Shown here one piece after another: positions 16,392 through 25,095 of a stretch of 61,218 bases of DNA. Location of the stretch: contig JAFVVQ010000056.1 in assembly GCA_017502085.1 (NCBI GenBank), positions 1 through 61,218 on the forward strand. Reading direction: 5' to 3'. Each line of letters begins with the position of its first letter. The first letter of the stretch is position 1. The notes beneath the pieces were generated by a model. That model had not been told where the DNA came from and searched no databases. It saw nothing but the letters and a program-made list of their open reading frames with translations. A program made the position numbers and the translations under genes. The stretch is from Clostridia bacterium (GTDB taxonomy: Bacteria > Bacillota > Clostridia > Oscillospirales > Acutalibacteraceae).

Positions 16392-16467
16392 TTATCCACG
16401 CGTTAAAATGTTGATAAAACAAGCTTTCCGACCTCAGTTATCCACCTTTTCCACCGGGTTTTCCACA
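16392..16467 (+). promoter_or_regulatory. Cluster of four DnaA-box-like sites
   Basis: TTATCCACG (16392-16400), TTATCCACC (16438-16446), TTTTCCACC (16447-16455) and TTTTCCACA (16459-16467), all in one orientation and close to TTATNCACA, inside a non-coding stretch of about 380 bases with an AT-rich left part. No dnaA or dnaN gene is nearby. Binding and role are inferred from sequence only. Confidence 0.45.
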
Positions 16468-16487
16468 CAAATGTTGAAAAGGTGGAT
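16440..16487. repeat. 12-bp inverted repeat within the DnaA-box-like cluster
   Basis: ATCCACCTTTTC (16440-16451) and GAAAAGGTGGAT (16476-16487), a perfect repeat around a 24-base loop holding two of the DnaA-box-like sites. Confidence 0.6.
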
Positions 16488-16645
16488 TATACAAAGCGTA
16501 TTTTTTGGTTTACACCTGAGCATGCATAATATGATGAAAAAAAGCGGTAAATATCCGCAGACAAAGGTATAAATTCATCCGCTTTATCCCAAAATAGAAG
16601 AGTGAAAGTCAAGGCATTCAACATTATGTGAGGGGAGAAAACGCT

Positions 16646-16918
16646 GTGATCAAAGGGGTCAACAGACAAGTTGTGGAAATTACCGAAACTCAGTGTGAAT
16701 ATTTTGAAAGGGTGCTGTTTTTTATCAAGCCGGAGTATTCTTCCGTCAGCGAGGGTGACCTCAAGGAGAGGGCAACCGCAATCGCCGAAAGCGCGGGTAT
16801 GCCTCCCGCAACAAGGCTGAAGAAAAACAGAATCCGTCTGATGCTGAATATGGGTGCCGCCGCCTGTGCGGGTGCGGCAATCAGCAGCGGTATATTTATT
16901 GTTGCATCGTTTATTTAG
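16646..16918 (+). CDS. Conserved-looking small membrane protein
   Basis: 90 residues from GTG 16646, which has AGGGGAG at 16631-16637; another GTG at 16628 would overlap it. The soluble part starts IKGVNRQVVEITETQCEYFE; a basic RLKKNRIR precedes a C-terminal hydrophobic segment of about 23 residues ending in FIVASFI. So it is probably a tail-anchored cytoplasmic protein. The family is unknown to me. It converges with nth and overlaps its last bases. Confidence 0.65.
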   Translation: MIKGVNRQVVEITETQCEYFERVLFFIKPEYSSVSEGDLKERATAIAESAGMPPATRLKKNRIRLMLNMGAAACAGAAISSGIFIVASFI

Positions 16919-17543
16919 AGTTTGCGTGTGAGCAGAATTCACGCATCACGCATTCGTCACATTTCGGTCTGCCCGAGATGCAGGTTTCTCTGCCGTGAAG
17001 CACACAGCGATGGCAGAAATCGTTGCTTTCCTCGGGCGGAAGAATTTCACGAAGCTGCATTTCCACTTTGAAGGGATCTTTAGTGTCAACAAGACCGAGA
17101 AGATTGGATATTCTGATAAGATGGGTATCCGCAACAACGGCAGGTTTACCGTAAACGTCGCCGACAATGAGGTTTGCGGTTTTTCTGCCTACGCCGGGGA
17201 GCGAAGTCAGCTCCTCAATTGTTGAGGGCACTTCACCTCCGAAATCGCTGATCATTTTCTGACACATTCCGACTATATCCTTTGCTTTTGCTCTGAAAAA
17301 TCCGCAGGAATGAATGATTTTTTCAACATCCTCCACATTGGCGGCAGCGAAATCTTCAACGGTTTTGTATTTTGCAAAAAGCTCGGGAGTTACGAGATTG
17401 ACTCTCGCATCGGTGCACTGTGCAGAGAGTCTGGTTGCTATTATCAGTTGAAGCGGATTATCCGCATTGAGAGAGCATATACTGTCGGGAAATTTATTTT
17501 TAAGTGCCTGCACGGCGTGCAGGGCTTTTTCTTTTTTTGTCAT
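16911..17543 (-). CDS. nth: Endonuclease III
   Basis: 210 residues, the normal length. The HhH motif LPGVGRKTANLIVGD carries the catalytic Lys, and VVADTHLIRISN the catalytic Asp. The C-terminal [4Fe-4S] loop is complete: C-x6-C-x2-C-x5-C (CISGRPKCDECVMREFC). It removes oxidised pyrimidines and nicks the abasic site. It is transcribed from an AT-rich region divergent from the lipoprotein gene. Confidence 0.96.
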   Translation of the reverse strand: MTKKEKALHAVQALKNKFPDSICSLNADNPLQLIIATRLSAQCTDARVNLVTPELFAKYKTVEDFAAANVEDVEKIIHSCGFFRAKAKDIVGMCQKMISDFGGEVPSTIEELTSLPGVGRKTANLIVGDVYGKPAVVADTHLIRISNLLGLVDTKDPFKVEMQLREILPPEESNDFCHRCVLHGRETCISGRPKCDECVMREFCSHANSK

Positions 17544-17655
17544 ATCAACACTCCGGATTATTGAATTTCTGCTTTAATTATATCTTAAATCCGATAAAAA
17601 ATAAATACAAATCGTTAAACAAATATGAATTTTTCTCATTAAAACTCAAAAACGG

Positions 17656-17684
17656 TTGATTTTAAATTGTATTTATGATAGCAT
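17656..17684 (+). promoter_or_regulatory. Promoter of the beta-propeller lipoprotein gene
   Basis: TTGATT (17656-17661), 17-base spacer, TAGCAT (17679-17684), 41 bases before the ATG. Confidence 0.5.
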
Positions 17685-17725
17685 ATTATCGAGCAATTTG
17701 TTTAAATAAAAAAAGGAGGATTCCT

Positions 17726-19696
17726 ATGAAGAATAAACATAACAAAGCTTTATGCATTCTGATGTGCATCATTCTTATCGCATCCGTCTTTACCGCATGC
17801 GGTGTCAAGGATGGCGACGAAACGACTGCACCCATAACTGTTGATAACGGTTGGAGCAATCAGGTTCCCGAAGACGTTTCCTATTCAAAGGTCGTCATCG
17901 AGGGCGTTGAACTTGCCGATCTTATCAGCGGTGCACTCGGTGAAGAATTCAGAGATACCGGTGTCGGCGAGTTGACAGATGCAGAAAAAGATAAGGTTAA
18001 GGATTTTGCAACCGATAAGGGTTACATAGTTGAAGAAGATAATGAGGGCAACCTTGTTATACAGAAGCCTGCGGTTGAGGCTCCTTCAGAGGTAGTCAGC
18101 AACATCTTCAATCAGGCAAGCATCAAAGACCCCTCAAACCTTACTCCCGAAGAAATCACAAGACTTTCTCAGGTTGCCGCAAGCAATAATATGCAGCTTG
18201 TGACCAAGGATAACGGTGCGGTTGAAATTGTTAAACCCACACTTGTCCCCCCCACAAAGGCACCTACAAACGCTCCCACTAAACAGCCTAACAATAATGC
18301 GGGGGATTACAAAACAACAATCAAGGTTGAAATTCCTTCGTACGTTAAGCCCACAGTCGGCTACGTTGCTCCGATGGGCACAACTCTTCCCAAGACAAAA
18401 CTTGCAAAAGCGGGTTGGCTCAAGACCTACGGCAATAACAAGGATCACTTTGTTTTCTCCGACAGTGCGTTAACGAGTGACGGCGGTATTGTTGCGGTCG
18501 GTGGATCCGTTGCGATTGACAACGCTTCAGGCAAGTCGACGGCTTACAGTGCGGTTGTTGCAAAGTATACCAAGGACGGCAAACTTGCATGGCACGACGT
18601 TATCGGAGCAGATAAGCTCTGCCAGCTTGAAAAAGTTGCAGTTCTCAAGGATGGCAGTATCGTTGCAGTCGGTTACACCAGTTCAACCAAAGTTGACGGT
18701 ATGAGTGTTGCAGAACTCCGTGGTCCCGGCTCTGCAGAGGGTCTTATCATCAAGTATTCTCCTTCAGGCAACAAGACCTATACCAAGATTTTCGGCGGTT
18801 CGGGTTCGGATATGATTTACAGCATTGCAGCAACGGCTGACGGCGGCTTCGTTATCGGCGGTAAGTCAGACTCCATTGACTATGACCTCAAGGACATCGG
18901 TACACAGAGACACAAGGCGTTCATCGTCAAGATGGATGCAAACGGCAACAAGAAATGGACAAAGGCTCTCTCGTCATATTATCATACCGCAGTCAGGGAT
19001 ATTTCAATTGCTCCCGACGGCTCAATCTACTCCGTACTCGAGCTTATGGGTGATGACGGCGACTTTGCCGGTCTCGAGGGCGTAAAGAAAGGTCTTGAAA
19101 CAACCGTACTCCTCAAGCAGGATGCAAACGGCAATATGCTCTGGAAGAATGTTTATTACGGCAGCGGCAGAACTCAGCTCGGCTCGGTTATCGCAACGTC
19201 TGACGGATGCCTTATTGCAGGTCAGTATGCAGGCGGTGTCAAGGGTAACTCAGGTACCTTCAAGGATATTTATAACGGCGGCAATCAGGGTACGTTTGAC
19301 GGTGTTGTTATCAAGGTAGCTGCGAACGGCAAACAGAAGTGGCTCAAGCCTCTTGTCGGTTTCCAGAACGATTTCATCACAGATATAACTCCCGTACCCG
19401 GCGGCTTTGCCCTTTCGGGTTATACAAACTCAACCAACAGAGATTTCGCAATCAAGAATAACGGCGAAGTTGATTCGTTTGTTTATATCATTTCCGCATA
19501 CGGTGATCTTCAGACCGTGTCGTCATTTGGCGGCAGCGGTGCGGACTATGCGAGATCCATCTGCTCGAACGGTAAGACGGTCTATGTCGGTGGCTTCACA
19601 CAGTCTGCAGACGGCACCTTCCTCAATACCGACGTTAAGGGTACTGACGGAAGAGGAGCAGCTTTGGTTTACCAGTTCAATCTGGAAACAACCTGA
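17726..19696 (+). CDS. Surface lipoprotein with beta-propeller-like repeats
   Basis: 656 residues from ATG 17726 (AAAAGGAGG at 17711-17719). The lipobox VFTAC puts the lipidated Cys at 25. Residues 30-170 hold acidic, helical SpoIIIE-unrelated segments; a Pro/Thr linker (VPPTKAPTNAPTKQP) follows. From about 230 on come at least six repeats of the type GSG-SD..SI..T.DGGF..GG...........F..K...NG.K.W, typical of delta-60/propeller surface proteins. It is probably anchored outside the cell and binds a ligand or polymer; no catalytic motif is seen. A terminator follows directly (19714-19738). Confidence 0.8.
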   Translation: MKNKHNKALCILMCIILIASVFTACGVKDGDETTAPITVDNGWSNQVPEDVSYSKVVIEGVELADLISGALGEEFRDTGVGELTDAEKDKVKDFATDKGYIVEEDNEGNLVIQKPAVEAPSEVVSNIFNQASIKDPSNLTPEEITRLSQVAASNNMQLVTKDNGAVEIVKPTLVPPTKAPTNAPTKQPNNNAGDYKTTIKVEIPSYVKPTVGYVAPMGTTLPKTKLAKAGWLKTYGNNKDHFVFSDSALTSDGGIVAVGGSVAIDNASGKSTAYSAVVAKYTKDGKLAWHDVIGADKLCQLEKVAVLKDGSIVAVGYTSSTKVDGMSVAELRGPGSAEGLIIKYSPSGNKTYTKIFGGSGSDMIYSIAATADGGFVIGGKSDSIDYDLKDIGTQRHKAFIVKMDANGNKKWTKALSSYYHTAVRDISIAPDGSIYSVLELMGDDGDFAGLEGVKKGLETTVLLKQDANGNMLWKNVYYGSGRTQLGSVIATSDGCLIAGQYAGGVKGNSGTFKDIYNGGNQGTFDGVVIKVAANGKQKWLKPLVGFQNDFITDITPVPGGFALSGYTNSTNRDFAIKNNGEVDSFVYIISAYGDLQTVSSFGGSGADYARSICSNGKTVYVGGFTQSADGTFLNTDVKGTDGRGAALVYQFNLETT

Positions 19697-19713
19697 CAGA
19701 TTTAAAAACATTC

Positions 19714-19738
19714 AAGGGGCATACCTCGGTATGCCCTT
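19714..19738 (+). terminator. Terminator of the lipoprotein gene
   Basis: GGGCATAC / GTATGCCC stem with 4-base loop, followed by TTTAATTTT. Confidence 0.75.
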
Positions 19739-19757
19739 TAATTTTCGGGATATGATT

Positions 19758-20864
19758 ATGGATAGGATTAAAAAATTTTTGAAAACCGAGCCTGTTCTGC
19801 TGATTTCAATTGTGTTGGCGGCGGTATCAGCGTTTATCGTTAAACCGGGTGAGGATTATCTCGGATATATTGATTTCCGCACTCTTGCATTGCTTTTTTG
19901 CCTGATGACGGTCATGGCGGGCCTCGGAAGACTCGGAGTATTCCGTGTTTATGCGGCGAAGATGCTCAGAGGGGTCGGATCGGTCAGAGCTTTGACGTTG
20001 ATACTGAATATGCTCTGTTTCTTTTCGGCTATGCTCATCACAAATGACGTTGCACTGATAACTTTCGTGCCGTTTACGGTGGAGGCTCTTCGGATTTCGG
20101 GTAAAAAAGAAAAGCTTATACCGATAGTGGTGCTTGAAACGGTTTCCGCAAACCTCGGGAGTATGCTTACTCCGATAGGCAATCCGCAGAATCTTTATCT
20201 CTTTTCCGCCTTTGAAATGAGTATAGGCGAATTTGTTTCGGCAGTTCTGCCTTATACCGTTTTGTCGCTGATTCTCGTCACGGTGTTTTCACTGGTTTCG
20301 GGTAAAGAAAAAACAGAATGCCCTGCCGCAGATGGAGACGAGAAGATTTCCGCAGGCAAAGTATCTGTTTATGCGGTGCTTTTTGCGGTCTCGATTCTCA
20401 CTGTTTTCAAAGTTATTCCTTATCCGGCAACTCTTGCGGTCACCGTTGCCGCCGTGTTGATTTTTGACAGAAAAACCTTGCTCGGTGTGGATTACAGTCT
20501 GTTGCTGACGTTTGTTTTCCTTTTCATTTTTATCGGCAATCTCGGAAACATTGCTTCCGTCAGCGAATTCCTGAAAAAGATTGTTATCGGTAACGAGGTG
20601 ATTGCGGGCATTGCGGCAAGTCAGGTGTTTTCCAACGTGCCGGCGGCACTTCTGCTTTCGGGATTCACCGATAATGCAAAGGATTTACTTATCGGTGTCA
20701 ATCTCGGCGGTCTGGGTACTCTGATAGCATCAATGGCAAGTTTGATTTCGTTCAAAATTGCTGTCAAAGAAGACATAAAATCAGGAAGATATCTGCTTGT
20801 GTTTACGGTTGTGAACGTAGTCTTCCTCGCCGCAAACATAATTCTCCGGATTATCATAAAGTGA
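19758..20864 (+). CDS. Anion/Na+ transporter of the ArsB/NhaD/SLC13 (ion transporter) superfamily
   Basis: 368 residues from ATG 19758; an ATG at 19752 is also possible, and GGGAT upstream is a weak ribosome site. About ten membrane helices. Family marks are MLITNDVALITFVPFTVEAL (first re-entrant helix with Asn-Asp) and ETVSANLGSMLTPIGNPQNL (the T-P-x-G-N-P loop), repeated in the second half as QVFSNVPAALLLSGF and NLGGLGTLIASMASLISF. It could carry dicarboxylate, arsenite-like anions or Na+/H+; the substrate cannot be decided. Only the weak spacer after the lipoprotein terminator can hold its promoter. Confidence 0.8.
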   Translation: MDRIKKFLKTEPVLLISIVLAAVSAFIVKPGEDYLGYIDFRTLALLFCLMTVMAGLGRLGVFRVYAAKMLRGVGSVRALTLILNMLCFFSAMLITNDVALITFVPFTVEALRISGKKEKLIPIVVLETVSANLGSMLTPIGNPQNLYLFSAFEMSIGEFVSAVLPYTVLSLILVTVFSLVSGKEKTECPAADGDEKISAGKVSVYAVLFAVSILTVFKVIPYPATLAVTVAAVLIFDRKTLLGVDYSLLLTFVFLFIFIGNLGNIASVSEFLKKIVIGNEVIAGIAASQVFSNVPAALLLSGFTDNAKDLLIGVNLGGLGTLIASMASLISFKIAVKEDIKSGRYLLVFTVVNVVFLAANIILRIIIK

Positions 20865-20879
20865 TTTTTTTCAATGAAA

Positions 20880-20905
20880 AAGGACTGTTCAGGCGAACAG
20901 TCCTT
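20880..20905. terminator. Bidirectional terminator
   Basis: Stem AAGGACTGTTC / GAACAGTCCTT with loop AGGC, A-rich to the left and T-rich to the right, between convergent genes ending at 20864 and 20912. Confidence 0.85.
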
Positions 20906-20911
20906 GATTTT

Positions 20912-22294
20912 TTATTTTTCACTTACCGTGCGGAGAACTTCCTGTTTGAAGTCACCGTAAATTCTGTATTTCTTTGAGAAAATGATTAATGAAATGATTA
21001 TCATAACGGGCGGAACGATGAACATAAGGAACGAAATTGCGCTCTTTGCGGTTTCGGTCTGAACAACAGCCTGACCGTCATAACCCGTCACGCTGAATGC
21101 GGCATACATGATGATTGCCTGAAGTGTGTATGCCATCTTCTGAAGAAAGCCTTTCATCGAGAAAGTGAGACTCTGATTGCGTTTGCCGGTCTTGAATTCG
21201 CCGTAGTCAACGCAGTCGGCAAGCATAACCGTCTGATTGACGAACATACTGCCCGTGCCGAGTGACGTGAGAATATAAAATAAGCCGAGGGCGGTGACGT
21301 TACCGCTGAAGCAGTAACCCATAAACGCCATACCGATGTAGCCCGCCGCCGCCATACTGAGCGAAAGCTTGTATATTGAGCGGTTATTCATAAATTTTGA
21401 GCAGACGGGAACAACGAGGATTGCAAGTACCGAGCCGACAGTACCCATCAGATTGAATTTTGACTGGAGGGTGAGGTCGCCGAGCACGGATGCGAAATAG
21501 TAACTGCTGATGCCTGAGGTCATATAGAATCCTGCGTTTGAAATCATCGCAAACAACATAAATACGAGAAGCTGATCGTTGCTTCTGATAACGTTGATTG
21601 CTGCCCTGAATGAGAATTTTTCGGGGTTGGCAACAACGTTTTTTTCTTTTGTTGAAAGAACGCAGATGAGTGCAAACACAATAAGACCGACGGATGCAAT
21701 AACTGACCAGATTCCGAAGCCCCTGCTGAGAGAATCGGAGCTCATAGCGTCAAGCTTGCTTCCCGCAACGCCTCCGAAATATGCAACCGCAATAGGTGTG
21801 AAAATTGAAATAATACCCTGACCGAGACCCGAGAAGGCTCTCGCAATGGTGGAAACAAGGTTTCTGTCTTTTTCTTCGGTGGCGAAAGAGGGAACCATCG
21901 ACCAGAAGGGGATATCTGCAAGAGTGTTTGTCATGCCCCAGAAGACGTAGAGTATTGCGGCATAAACGTAAAGACCGACAGAGCCTGAAGCAAATCCGGG
22001 ATTATTGAAAAGCAGACAAAGAACAACTGCATTGAGCAGTGTACCGATAAGAATCCAGGGGCGGTATCTGCCCATTTTTGTTTTGGTTTTGTCAACCAGC
22101 ATACCCATCATCGGGTCGTTGATTCCGTCCCAGATTCTTGCAAGGGGAGCGAGAATCAGAAGAAAAACAGGGCTGATGCCGAGCGCATTGGTAAGATAAA
22201 TCGAGAGGTATGAATAAAACATACCGTAGCTCAGGTCAAGACCGACGGCACCCACGCCGTAACCGAGCTTTCTGCCGAGAGAAATCCTGTTCAT
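20912..22294 (-). CDS. GPH-family sugar:cation symporter (MFS-related)
   Basis: 460 residues from ATG 22294 (GAAAGGAG upstream), twelve membrane segments. Marks of the glycoside-pentoside-hexuronide family are GYGVGAVGLDLSYGM at the start, the DGINDPMMGMLVDKTKTKMG loop with RYRPWIL, and late DCVDYGEFKTGKRNQSL. It imports a sugar or glycoside with H+ or Na+. The gene stands alone, with a promoter and a nearby partial inverted repeat that might be an operator. Confidence 0.9.
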   Translation of the reverse strand: MNRISLGRKLGYGVGAVGLDLSYGMFYSYLSIYLTNALGISPVFLLILAPLARIWDGINDPMMGMLVDKTKTKMGRYRPWILIGTLLNAVVLCLLFNNPGFASGSVGLYVYAAILYVFWGMTNTLADIPFWSMVPSFATEEKDRNLVSTIARAFSGLGQGIISIFTPIAVAYFGGVAGSKLDAMSSDSLSRGFGIWSVIASVGLIVFALICVLSTKEKNVVANPEKFSFRAAINVIRSNDQLLVFMLFAMISNAGFYMTSGISSYYFASVLGDLTLQSKFNLMGTVGSVLAILVVPVCSKFMNNRSIYKLSLSMAAAGYIGMAFMGYCFSGNVTALGLFYILTSLGTGSMFVNQTVMLADCVDYGEFKTGKRNQSLTFSMKGFLQKMAYTLQAIIMYAAFSVTGYDGQAVVQTETAKSAISFLMFIVPPVMIIISLIIFSKKYRIYGDFKQEVLRTVSEK

Positions 22295-22328
22295 AAAAAT
22301 CTCCTTTCGGGATGTTGATACAATAAAT

Positions 22329-22357
22329 ATAATACTGTATCCGTCAACATTAATCAA
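22329..22357 (-). promoter_or_regulatory. Promoter of the GPH symporter gene
   Basis: Minus-strand TTGATT, 17-base spacer, TATTAT. The pair GTTGATACA (from 22314) and TGTATCCGTCAAC (22337-22349) forms an imperfect palindrome around the -10 region, a possible operator. Confidence 0.55.
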
Positions 22358-22374
22358 GGAGAATTTGGAAAAGA

Positions 22375-24603
22375 TTATTGCCTGATAATATATTTTACTC
22401 CGATAACAGTTGAATCCGCACCTTCATAAAGTGAAGAATAAATTACGGATACCCTGTCACCGACCTGCCAGTTATGACCGTCATATTCACGCACTGCAAT
22501 GTTTTTGCCCGACATCCACGTGCCGTTGATATGAATGACTTCACCTTCGTCGGGTTTTATTACAATAACGTTATCGTTGACGGCGATAATTTCGCCGAAA
22601 AGATCGTTGTGCAAGTCCGATACGGCATTGCTTTCTCCCATAAGAGTATTTTTTTCAATCCACGCATCAAAGGTCTGTGCTTTGGGAATGTGATCCTTTC
22701 TGACCTCAATGGCAATGTTGGTGCCGTAAGCTCTTTCGGCATTGTCATATTTTTTCGGATGTGTTTTCTCAATCAGCACCCATACGTCGCTTCCCGAGGA
22801 GTAAACACCGATAAGACCGTAAGCAAAGTTTTTGTTTGCTTCGAGCGTGTTTATCATAATCAGCATATTGTCCTTGAAAAAAGCTTCGTCATAGTCGTTG
22901 AGCATGGAGTGTTCGGAATATTCCGTAGTGCCGAGGGTGATTCTTTTATAATTCTCAAGCTCCTCAACGCTTCTGACCGCATGGGTCGGCAGATGCTGAA
23001 TACTGCTTATGTAGAGCTTTTCTCTGTTTGATGCACCCGCATAAATCGGCACGTCGTCATAGCCGTCGGGAATCGGATATTTTTCGCTTCTGGCTTCCGA
23101 ATAAGGAATGCTTGACGATTGGATTCCAAGGAATTCGTTATTGGCGGTTACGCTTTCGGGCTCAAGAGGAAACGGATTTGTTGTGTTTGGAGCAACGGCT
23201 TCACTCAGCGAAAATCCCGCATATGCGGTGAGTACAACTGAACGTGACATATCCTGATAAATATCCAGTTCATAGTTTACGACGACTCTGTAATCGCCCG
23301 ACCTTGAAAGGTTAAAATTCTTTATGTGATACACCATTTCTTTTTTAGCCTCAGGATTGAGCATATAGAGAGGCAGTTGGAAATAGTTTTCGGTATCGGG
23401 TTTGAGGCAGCTTACCCATCTGCCGTTTTCAAAGTAAAGGAGGTCAAAAACTTCTCCGAATAAAATGCCGTTTTTGAGTTTGTTTGACAATTCAACCGTA
23501 ACGGTCGGGTCATCGCCGTCAAGTCTGAGGTCAGTGACAGTCATCCGCACTCCCTCGTGAGACGCGCCGCTGTCGGTTGAAACGTAGGTTTTTGAGGCAC
23601 TTTTATCTTCGGGATTTTCAGGGTTTGTCATAAAAAGAATGACGACAAGTATGCACATCAGCATAGCGGTGATTACGGCAATAACTGCAGGTTTTTTGTA
23701 TTTCAGAGTATTTCGGACTCGTTGTTTTATGCTTGTTTCACCGAATGCAAGGGGGCAGGCGGCGATTCTCTGACGTCTGATTCCGCATTCGAGAATGGCG
23801 TTTGCATATTCTTTGCGTTTTTCAATTTCCATATTACGGATAACTTTTTCGTCGCAGGCAAGCTCGATGTCCTTGCAGAAAAGATTATAGGAAATCCATA
23901 CAAGCGGATTAAACCAATGTACGCAGAGAATGAGAAATCCGAGCATTTTGGTGATATGGTCGAAACGTTTCAGATGAGCGTTTTCGTGCGCTTCAACGTG
24001 TTGCAATGTTTCCTCCGAAAGTCCGTAGGGAATATAGATTTTCGGTTTTATAAATCCGAGTATGAAAGGTGATTCAACCTTTTCGCTCTGATAAATTCCG
24101 TCACGGAGAATAACTGCATCCCTTACTCCGTTTTTCAGTTTCAGATAGCTGATAACGGCATAAATCATAAGAGCGGCAAACCCGATAACCCATATGATGG
24201 AAGCGACCGTCATAATAATCAGCAACGGATTTACCGTCTCAACGTCGGGAGCGCAGTATTCGTTGAATATTATTGACCCGTCCTGAATTCCGATACTGTA
24301 TGAAACGGGATTGTTGCCGATGTATCCCAATATTTCCGCTCCGCTGATATTATCCGGAGTATGGGCGTGTATAATTTCCTGCGGTATGGGTCTGGCACTT
24401 GTCGGAATAAGACTGCGCATAAACTCGACAGAAAACGGAAAAACAAGTCGGATTCCGACCATGGCCCATAGAAAGCCTCTGCACCATTTTGGGAATTCAC
24501 TGCGGATAAATACCAGTCTGTATAGTATAACGGCGAGAATCAGCCAGCTTGCGTTGATACTCATATTCAGAATTTCACTGAAGAAATCAGCCACATCATT
24601 CAC
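22375..24603 (-). CDS. M56-family membrane metallopeptidase, BlaR1/MecR1-like sensor
   Basis: 742 residues. Four N-terminal membrane helices surround a cytoplasmic gluzincin domain with SPFILGFIKPKIYIP (178-192), the zinc motif HENAH (206-210) and a third acidic ligand in DIELACDEKVI. After the last helix near 310 comes a large extracellular part of about 400 residues: an Ig-like section, a protease-complex-like middle, and a DUF3221-like beta-barrel ending (GEIIAVNDNVIVIKP to the C-terminus). There is no penicillin-binding domain, so the signal is probably not a beta-lactam. On signal, such proteins lead to cleavage of the partner BlaI-type repressor. Its ATG overlaps the stop of the repressor gene by 8 bases. 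Confidence 0.85.
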   Translation of the reverse strand: MNDVADFFSEILNMSINASWLILAVILYRLVFIRSEFPKWCRGFLWAMVGIRLVFPFSVEFMRSLIPTSARPIPQEIIHAHTPDNISGAEILGYIGNNPVSYSIGIQDGSIIFNEYCAPDVETVNPLLIIMTVASIIWVIGFAALMIYAVISYLKLKNGVRDAVILRDGIYQSEKVESPFILGFIKPKIYIPYGLSEETLQHVEAHENAHLKRFDHITKMLGFLILCVHWFNPLVWISYNLFCKDIELACDEKVIRNMEIEKRKEYANAILECGIRRQRIAACPLAFGETSIKQRVRNTLKYKKPAVIAVITAMLMCILVVILFMTNPENPEDKSASKTYVSTDSGASHEGVRMTVTDLRLDGDDPTVTVELSNKLKNGILFGEVFDLLYFENGRWVSCLKPDTENYFQLPLYMLNPEAKKEMVYHIKNFNLSRSGDYRVVVNYELDIYQDMSRSVVLTAYAGFSLSEAVAPNTTNPFPLEPESVTANNEFLGIQSSSIPYSEARSEKYPIPDGYDDVPIYAGASNREKLYISSIQHLPTHAVRSVEELENYKRITLGTTEYSEHSMLNDYDEAFFKDNMLIMINTLEANKNFAYGLIGVYSSGSDVWVLIEKTHPKKYDNAERAYGTNIAIEVRKDHIPKAQTFDAWIEKNTLMGESNAVSDLHNDLFGEIIAVNDNVIVIKPDEGEVIHINGTWMSGKNIAVREYDGHNWQVGDRVSVIYSSLYEGADSTVIGVKYIIRQ

Positions 24604-24958
24604 CTCCCGCAGAGTCGATCATCGCCCGGATTTGTGCAATCTCCTTTTCGGTGAGTTTTGTATGCTTTGTGAAAGCGGCAATAAAAGAGGGGAGCGAGCC
24701 TTCAAAGGTTTTTTCAACCAGTTCATCAATTTCCGATGCCTGAACCTCGTCTTTTGTAACGAGTGAGGTGACGGTTGAATTTTCGTTTCTGACAACGCCT
24801 CTGTCTGAAAGTCGCTTGATAACGGTATATGTGGTTGTTCTGGACCAACCGAGTTTTTCTTTGCAGAGAGCGGCAAGCTTTGAACTTGCAATCGGTTCGT
24901 TTTCCCAGAGAATGAGGCAGAAACGGTATTCGCTTTCAAAAATTTTTGGTGTCGACAT
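24596..24958 (-). CDS. BlaI/MecI-family transcriptional repressor
   Basis: 120 residues from ATG 24958 (GGAGG seven bases upstream). The winged helix covers residues 5-75 (ESEYRFCLILWENEPIASSK, WSRTTTYTVIKRLSDRGVV), and a C-terminal dimerisation helix pair follows. In this family the repressor binds palindromes in its own promoter and is cut when the M56 partner is activated. Two matching palindromes lie directly upstream (24971-25012), which supports autoregulation of the two-gene operon. The region it controls beyond itself is unknown. Confidence 0.92.
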   Translation of the reverse strand: MSTPKIFESEYRFCLILWENEPIASSKLAALCKEKLGWSRTTTYTVIKRLSDRGVVRNENSTVTSLVTKDEVQASEIDELVEKTFEGSLPSFIAAFTKHTKLTEKEIAQIRAMIDSAGGE

Positions 24959-24970
24959 AATCAAGCCTCC

Positions 24971-25012
24971 TTGTCTAATGTATTAGACAAGTGTAGTCTA
25001 ACACATTAGACA
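24971..25012. promoter_or_regulatory. Twin palindromic operators for the BlaI-type repressor
   Basis: Site 1 TTGTCTAAT-GT-ATTAGACAA (24971-24990) is a perfect palindrome. Site 2 (24994-25012) reads TAGTCTAACACATTAGACA and shares GTCTAA..TTAGAC with site 1. Both lie between the ribosome site of blaI and its upstream region, spaced about two helical turns. Confidence 0.85.
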
Positions 25013-25030
25013 GAATTTGTCAAGAAAAAA

Positions 25031-25054
25031 ATCCGCTGATCTGAATCAGCGGAT
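25031..25054 (-). terminator. Terminator of the (spoVT) transcription unit
   Basis: Perfect 10-bp stem ATCCGCTGAT / ATCAGCGGAT with loop CTGA; on the minus strand it is followed by TTTTTTTCTTG. It lies downstream of the SpoVT-encoding end. Confidence 0.9.
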
Positions 25055-25095
25055 GGGCAGACAATACTGTCTGTTCTGGTATGATGCGGAAAAAA

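Noticed and set aside
16392-16467. Chromosomal origin oriC
   Set aside because: No dnaA, dnaN, rpmH or gyr genes nearby; kept only as a DnaA-box-like cluster.
16342-16572. 76-codon frame across the DnaA-box-like cluster
   Set aside because: No ribosome site; its sequence is low in complexity and the DNA is better explained by binding sites.
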